From NCBI GenBank assembly GCA_964599275.1, contig CAZRFK010000006.1:1-54904 (forward strand): a stretch of 54,904 nt of DNA. Reading direction: 5' to 3'. The notes below the pieces were generated by a model. It searched no databases. It worked only from the letters and a program-made list of their open reading frames with translations, and was not told the DNA's origin. Below are positions 50,779 through 54,904 of the stretch, in pieces (the stretch's first letter is position 1; each line of letters opens with the position of its first letter). A program made the translations under genes and the position numbers. The stretch comes from PUMD01 sp964599275. GTDB lineage: Bacteria > Bacillota > Sulfobacillia > SLMV01.

Positions 50779-51445
50779 CGCTCCAGAACTCCTTTGATCG
50801 AGATTATTTGCACTTCTACATCTTTAGTATTTGAGTTGCACTTCTGAGTAACGAACATTATTTCACCTCTTGTTGTGAAAGTAGGTACTTACCAACAATC
50901 ATAGCCGCGCGGTTCTTTTTCAGTCAACCAGATCCGAAAGAGTATTCATCCCCGCTTATCTCTCTAATCCCATAATATATACTTCATCCATATCTGATTT
51001 GCACAGTACTGTTGCTGATCACCAGCTAGCTCCATATAATTTACCATAACCAGAGCATGTTTGCTACTGAATATTATGATCGGGTTCTTTTTAAAATAAC
51101 ATCTGTCGAAGAATATCAACCTGATCTCATCAGGATCCCAAAACCTCCTACAGTACTGAGTTTGTAAGTTTAAATATTAAATTATCATCCTTCTTAATAT
51201 GTGGATAGTCTGGATGGTTTTTGCTTGATTTACCGCAACATTATGCTCCGGCAGCTCATTATGTCATTTTACTGTAACCTCACATCGGATGAGTTTATAA
51301 TCGGTCTATAGTTTCGGTGGTTCGTAAGCAGGAGTTTCAGCATTTTCTTCGGATAAGTCTTCAAACCTCAGGAAAATCCGCAGATTTCAATACTACCTCA
51401 TGGAAACTATAACTGTGGCGGTAGGAATAGTTGATTGATGCAATA
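50779..51445. other. gene-poor region upstream of hisH
   Basis: These 667 AT-rich bases contain the hisH promoter region, but no gene or known leader was recognised. Confidence 0.5.
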
Positions 51446-51478
51446 AAACCCCCGTGGGCTATCATCCCAGGGGGGTTA
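51446..51478 (-). terminator. intrinsic terminator of nitroreductase gene
   Basis: On the minus strand an AACCCCCC...GGGGGTT hairpin with TGGG/CCCA core ends in TTTTATT, 31 bases after the nitroreductase stop. Confidence 0.8.
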
Positions 51479-51508
51479 TCATGGTTGTCTCTAACAGGCA
51501 GAACAGGG

Positions 51509-52033
51509 TTACCTGTCTACACAGAAACGTTCATAGTGAATCTTGGCTTCATCGTACCTACAGTTGGGCTGCTTTTTTTCCGCCGGATATCCGATTGAAG
51601 CCAGGCCCATTGGAGAAATGTATTCTGGCAGCTCAAGTGCATCGTTTACACTTTTCTTTAGTTCTTCGGATGGATGAATTCCCAGCCAGACGGCGCCCAG
51701 TCCCAGGCTGTCCGCTGCCAGCAGGATATTTTGCATCGCTGCTGAACAGTCCTGAACCCAGAAAACATCCCTTTTGCTGGTCTCAGGTTCCCCACAAACC
51801 GCTATGCAGAGGGGTGCCTCATGAAGCATCTTGCCATAGGGGTGCTTCTTGGCGAGTCTATCGAGGGTGTCTCTTTCGGTTATCACGACGAAGTGCCAGG
51901 GCTGTTGATTCCCAGCCGAGGGCGCTGCCATTGCTGCACGGATGAGCTTCTTTACTTTATCCTGTTCTACAGTTTTCTGCTGATATTTTCTGATGCTGCG
52001 ACGGCTCAGAATAAAAGAAATGTTATCTTTCAA
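51509..52033 (-). CDS. nitroreductase-family flavoprotein
   Basis: The 174-residue protein binds FMN and uses NAD(P)H to reduce nitro groups or quinone-like compounds. The family start ILSRRSIRKYQ supplies phosphate contacts, followed by AAPSAGNQQPWHF and the C-terminal GLGAVWLGIHP and GYPAE blocks. It is of the short type. TTG 52033 has GAGAGGTG upstream. Physiological substrate is unknown. Confidence 0.92.
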   Translation of the reverse strand: MKDNISFILSRRSIRKYQQKTVEQDKVKKLIRAAMAAPSAGNQQPWHFVVITERDTLDRLAKKHPYGKMLHEAPLCIAVCGEPETSKRDVFWVQDCSAAMQNILLAADSLGLGAVWLGIHPSEELKKSVNDALELPEYISPMGLASIGYPAEKKQPNCRYDEAKIHYERFCVDR

Positions 52034-52254
52034 TCAGATCACCTCTCAGTCAGTTGTTTTTAAACAGTATACTTCCAAATATCCAGTTTGCTCTGTTTTT
52101 TTACTGTCAATCGTATAGAGATTTATTGGCTCCATTTTTCTACTCTAACCTAGAACACAGATAAAGGGTTCTTGATTGTACAAGAGCTCACGGACCTGGT
52201 TCGGAGCAAATAGGTTGCCAGATGTAAGCTAACTCCGAGCTTCCTGGTTACTGT

Positions 52255-53445
52255 CTATTCAGGTACTTCCTCTTTTTTAAACTCCGTTTTAATCTTTTCC
52301 AGATTTTCTTTGTCCTCCAATACATCCAGTACGGTCATGGCCAGTCCTTTCGCAGCATCCAGCATTGCCTGCAGTCCTTTGTCTGAACGAGATGCCTCCG
52401 CAAATTCATGAGTGTGGCCGGCCACGCTTTCATCAGCTATTTTGAGATAAGGATGTATGGCTGGTATGGTTACGCTGACGTTCCCAATATCGGAAGATCC
52501 CACCCCGCCTTTTTCCTGTGGAGGATCGGCTTTTATACCGAGCTGTCCGATATTTTGCTCAAATAGGCCTGCCATAGTGTGATTGTTATTGCGTTCTGCG
52601 TAGGTGAAAGATTCTTCATATTCGAAACTGGCTCCCGTAGCAGTGGCGGCTCCCTCGGCGCACGCCAAGACTCTTTTCTTTACTTCCTTAAGGTTTTCCC
52701 GGGTATCCGCTCGAACTATTACACTGGCCTCTGTGTACTCCGGCACTATGTTGGGGGCGTCACCCCCGTGGGTGATAATGCCGTGGATGCGGACATCATC
52801 GGTGACGTGTTCGCGTAACGCATTTAATGCCACGAAAGTCTGGATTACTGCATCCAGCGCGTTTATACCATGTTCCGGAGATGAAGCCGCGTGCGCTGGT
52901 TTCCCGTGAAAGCTCATCTTGATTTGAGTCGCTGCCAGTCCGCCGCGCACAAACAGGTTGCGGGAGGAAGGGTGAAACATCATGGCCGCATCTATATCAT
53001 CGAATAGTCCTTCCTCCACCATTACGACTTTACCTCCTCCACCTTCTTCCGCCGGGGTCCCCAGAAGTTCCACGGTACCGGTTATTTGAAAAGGAGCCTT
53101 TTTCAGGGCGAGTACAGCACCAAGGCTGGCCGTGGCAATGAGGTTATGACCACATGCGTGTCCAATATCGGGAAGCGCATCGTATTCAGCCAGCAGGGCC
53201 ACCGCGGGGCGCTTGCTGCTTCCCTCATATGAGGCCCTGAATGCCGTATCCATTCCAGCTATACCCTTTTCCGTGGGAAAGCCATTTTCTTCAAGTATCT
53301 CAGTCATATATTCTGCGGCATTATACTCCTCAAAGGCCATCTCTGGATTGTCATGCAGTTCTAATGCCAATTCTTTTAGTTCATTCGCCAGTTCATCGAC
53401 TTCGTAAATTACCTGTTTTTTCTGTTGTCTTAGATTCTTGTTCAT
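52255..53445 (-). CDS. M20-family metallo-amidohydrolase (AbgB / aminoacylase-like)
   Basis: The 396-residue enzyme belongs to the M20 peptidases that split N-acyl amino acids or p-aminobenzoyl-glutamate. Metal-site blocks are GHACGHNLIAT and PAEEGGGGKV; the dimerisation domain and a terminal SVAGHTHEF follow. It lacks a signal peptide, so it is cytoplasmic. ATG 53445 has GGGAGGTG upstream; a longer frame from 53493 runs through that site. Confidence 0.9.
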   Translation of the reverse strand: MNKNLRQQKKQVIYEVDELANELKELALELHDNPEMAFEEYNAAEYMTEILEENGFPTEKGIAGMDTAFRASYEGSSKRPAVALLAEYDALPDIGHACGHNLIATASLGAVLALKKAPFQITGTVELLGTPAEEGGGGKVVMVEEGLFDDIDAAMMFHPSSRNLFVRGGLAATQIKMSFHGKPAHAASSPEHGINALDAVIQTFVALNALREHVTDDVRIHGIITHGGDAPNIVPEYTEASVIVRADTRENLKEVKKRVLACAEGAATATGASFEYEESFTYAERNNNHTMAGLFEQNIGQLGIKADPPQEKGGVGSSDIGNVSVTIPAIHPYLKIADESVAGHTHEFAEASRSDKGLQAMLDAAKGLAMTVLDVLEDKENLEKIKTEFKKEEVPE

Positions 53446-53707
53446 CAACACACCTCCCAAAGTAATCATCTCACATCGGAGCCAGTGATTCACTACTTTC
53501 CATTTGACTTCTCAATCAGCTCATAAAAACCTTCTTTACGATGTTAATGACATGCACAACGTGGGCGGGTGAACGAGGCCGATATTGTATGCAGCAGTAC
53601 AATGTTTCTGAGCCTGTGAGACAGATCGAGGAGAAGTTTTTGTAGGATTTGGCGGCGGGAGATGGCTTGCGTTGTAGAGAAGATAATATCCGGGGAGGGA
53701 AAAGCGG

Positions 53708-53995
53708 ATGGGTAAGAATCACAAGCAGCGTACTCCTGAGAAGAAGATGCAGATAGTTTTGGAAGGCTTGAAGAGCGACTCTTCTGTGGCCGAGGTATGC
53801 CGCCGTCATGGTATATACGAAAGTCAGTATTATCAGTGGAAGAAGAAGTTACTTGGTTCGGCTGATGAGGTGTTCTCTCGTGATAACAAACGAGACCTGG
53901 AGAAAGAACGCCTCAAGGATGAAAACGAGCGGTTGAAGCGAACCATCGTGGAGCAGTCCTGTGAGCTGCAGGTGTTTAAAAAAAACAACAGATAG
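53708..53995 (+). CDS. IS3-family transposase OrfA
   Basis: The 95-residue protein has a helix-turn-helix (KMQIVLEGLKSDSSVAEVCRRHGI, YESQYYQWKKKLL) that recognises the IS ends, followed by a leucine-zipper-like helix (LEKERLKDENERLKRTIVEQ). It ends at TAG 53993, but the ribosome can slip one base back at the A-rich site near 53980 to continue into orfB. ATG 53708 follows GGGGAGGGAAAA. Confidence 0.92.
   Translation: MGKNHKQRTPEKKMQIVLEGLKSDSSVAEVCRRHGIYESQYYQWKKKLLGSADEVFSRDNKRDLEKERLKDENERLKRTIVEQSCELQVFKKNNR
53980..53986 (+). promoter_or_regulatory. programmed -1 frameshift site A AAA AAC
   Basis: The slippery heptamer A AAA AAC is in the correct phase for OrfA codons, and the -1 frame is open from 53980 into orfB. 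This is the normal way IS3 elements make the OrfAB transposase. Confidence 0.8.
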
Positions 53996-54904
53996 GTCTG
54001 GATGGTGACCTCAGCCGGCGATGGCTGTCAGCTCAGCAGAAGCTGGCTCTGATAGAGTTGATTGATGAATCGGACCTGCCGGTAAGAAGGACCTGTGAGA
54101 TTCTCGGAATCAGCCCAGATCGGTATTATCGTTGGCGTCTGAGATTCAGACAGAGTGGCCTTGAAGGCCTGGTGAACAGAAAATCAAGGCCCAGCAGCTG
54201 CCCGCACAAGCTCCTGGAGTCTGAGCGGCAGGCGATAATAGATTGCGCTTTGAAGCACCCGGATCTGCGGCACCGCAAGTTGTGCTACGCCATGCAGCAC
54301 GATGGGGTGGTTTTTGTTTCTCCGTCAACTGTGTACCGGGTTTTGAAAGCGGAAGGGCTTGTCCCCAGTTATGACACACCCCAAAGACAAGCCGCTGATG
54401 GGAAGGTTGAAGTCGGGGCCCCCAATGAGGTCTGGCACATTGATATCACCTACATACCGGTCTCAGAGGGGCATACATACCTGATAACGGTGCTTGATGG
54501 ATACTCCAGATATCCCGTGCATCATGAACTCAGTCAGACCATGACGGCAGATGATATGCAGAGAGTGATGAGTCGGGCTTTATCCAAAGCAGGCCTGTTT
54601 GAGGTTGATGAGGAACAACGACCGGCACTCATCAGTGACAATGGTACGCAGCTTGTGGCCAGGAGTTTTCAGAAGTTTTTGAACACCTGGAAGATAGAGC
54701 ATAGAAGAATTGCTGTGAGACACCCTGAATCCAACGGAAAGATAGAGGTGTTTCACAAGACTGTTAAACACGAAAGAATTTATGTCCAGGAAACCTACCA
54801 GACGTTTTATGAAGCCAAAGATGATCTGGATGATTTTATCCGCTACTATGCTGAGGAGCGATTGCATCAGGGCATCGGGTTTGTGACTCCAAAAGATAGA
54901 TACA
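53980..54904 (+). CDS. IS3-family transposase OrfB (partial, -1 frame)
   Basis: The frame is open for more than 300 codons to the window edge. An N-terminal helix-turn-helix region (PVRRTCEILGISPDRYYRWR) is followed by the rve DDE integrase core: first Asp in WHIDITYI, second Asp in LISDNGTQLV, and Glu in PESNGKIEVFHKTVKHE, then YAEERLHQGIGFVTPKDRY. There is no strong start of its own, which supports expression as an OrfAB frameshift fusion. No disruption is visible, so the element may be active. Confidence 0.9.

Larger units (their letters stand above)
53603..54904 (+). mobile_element. IS3-family insertion sequence (right part cut by window edge)
   Basis: The left end begins near TGTTTCTGAGCCTGTGAG (53603), the same block found inverted at 46959. 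It contains orfA, a -1 frameshift signal and orfB, which is still open at the window edge. The right end is outside the window. Confidence 0.85.

Overview
The window is about 55 kb of a Bacillota (Firmicutes, Clostridia-like) chromosome. The evidence is the conserved Gram-positive gene order tig-clpP-clpX, a T-box-controlled valS, maf-radC-mreBCD-mrdA-minCDE-rodA-spoIVFA/B-like-rng-rplU-prp-rpmA-obg-nadD-LCP-rsfS, purine-rich Shine-Dalgarno sites, and very frequent GTG and TTG starts. SleB-type, SpoIIB-like, SpoIVFA-like and SpoIVFB-like proteins suggest an endospore former or its descendant. Proteins are rich in Glu and Asp, which would fit a salt-adapted anaerobe, but that is only a hint. 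The species cannot be named from the sequence alone.

Layout. 0-2.9 kb: the end of a coiled-coil gene, then a compact operon of Ycf35-like (DUF1257), DUF2997-like, a small unknown protein and a Ycf46-like AAA+ ATPase. 2.9-9.3 kb: mostly single genes: a thermophile/archaeal-type fructose-bisphosphate aldolase/phosphatase, an Nfu scaffold, a PPC-domain protein, an MntP/YtaF-like membrane protein, a flavodoxin, an agmatinase-family enzyme and tRNA-Leu. This stretch includes long gene-poor spacers and a 100-N assembly gap between identical repeats. 9.4-12.9 kb: tig, clpP and clpX for protein folding and turnover. 13-20.2 kb: an ORF-less group II intron, a LysM/SleB hydrolase, an acetyltransferase and a six-gene chemotaxis operon (cheW-A-Y-B-R-X). 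20.25-45.6 kb: promoter, valine T-box, a second group II intron-like RNA and valS, followed by a long, tightly packed cell-shape, division, sporulation and ribosome-assembly series ending at rsfS.

45.6-54.9 kb is a degraded accessory region that begins exactly at a tRNA-Ala gene. It holds a tyrosine-recombinase remnant, transposase fragments, an msrA tail cut off by an IS3-type end, a decayed GGDEF/HD-GYP gene and an intact-looking IS3-family element with a -1 frameshift signal at the right edge. Intact genes among the debris are desulforedoxin, hisF, hisH, a nitroreductase and an M20 amidohydrolase.

The best leads for new biology are: (1) the Ycf35/DUF2997/small ORF/Ycf46 cassette; (2) two ORF-less group II introns each placed directly after an intrinsic terminator, one of them inside the valS T-box leader; (3) a structured, unrecognised RNA directly upstream of minD; and (4) a sigma-E-like promoter before the SpoIVFA/SpoIVFB-like pair.
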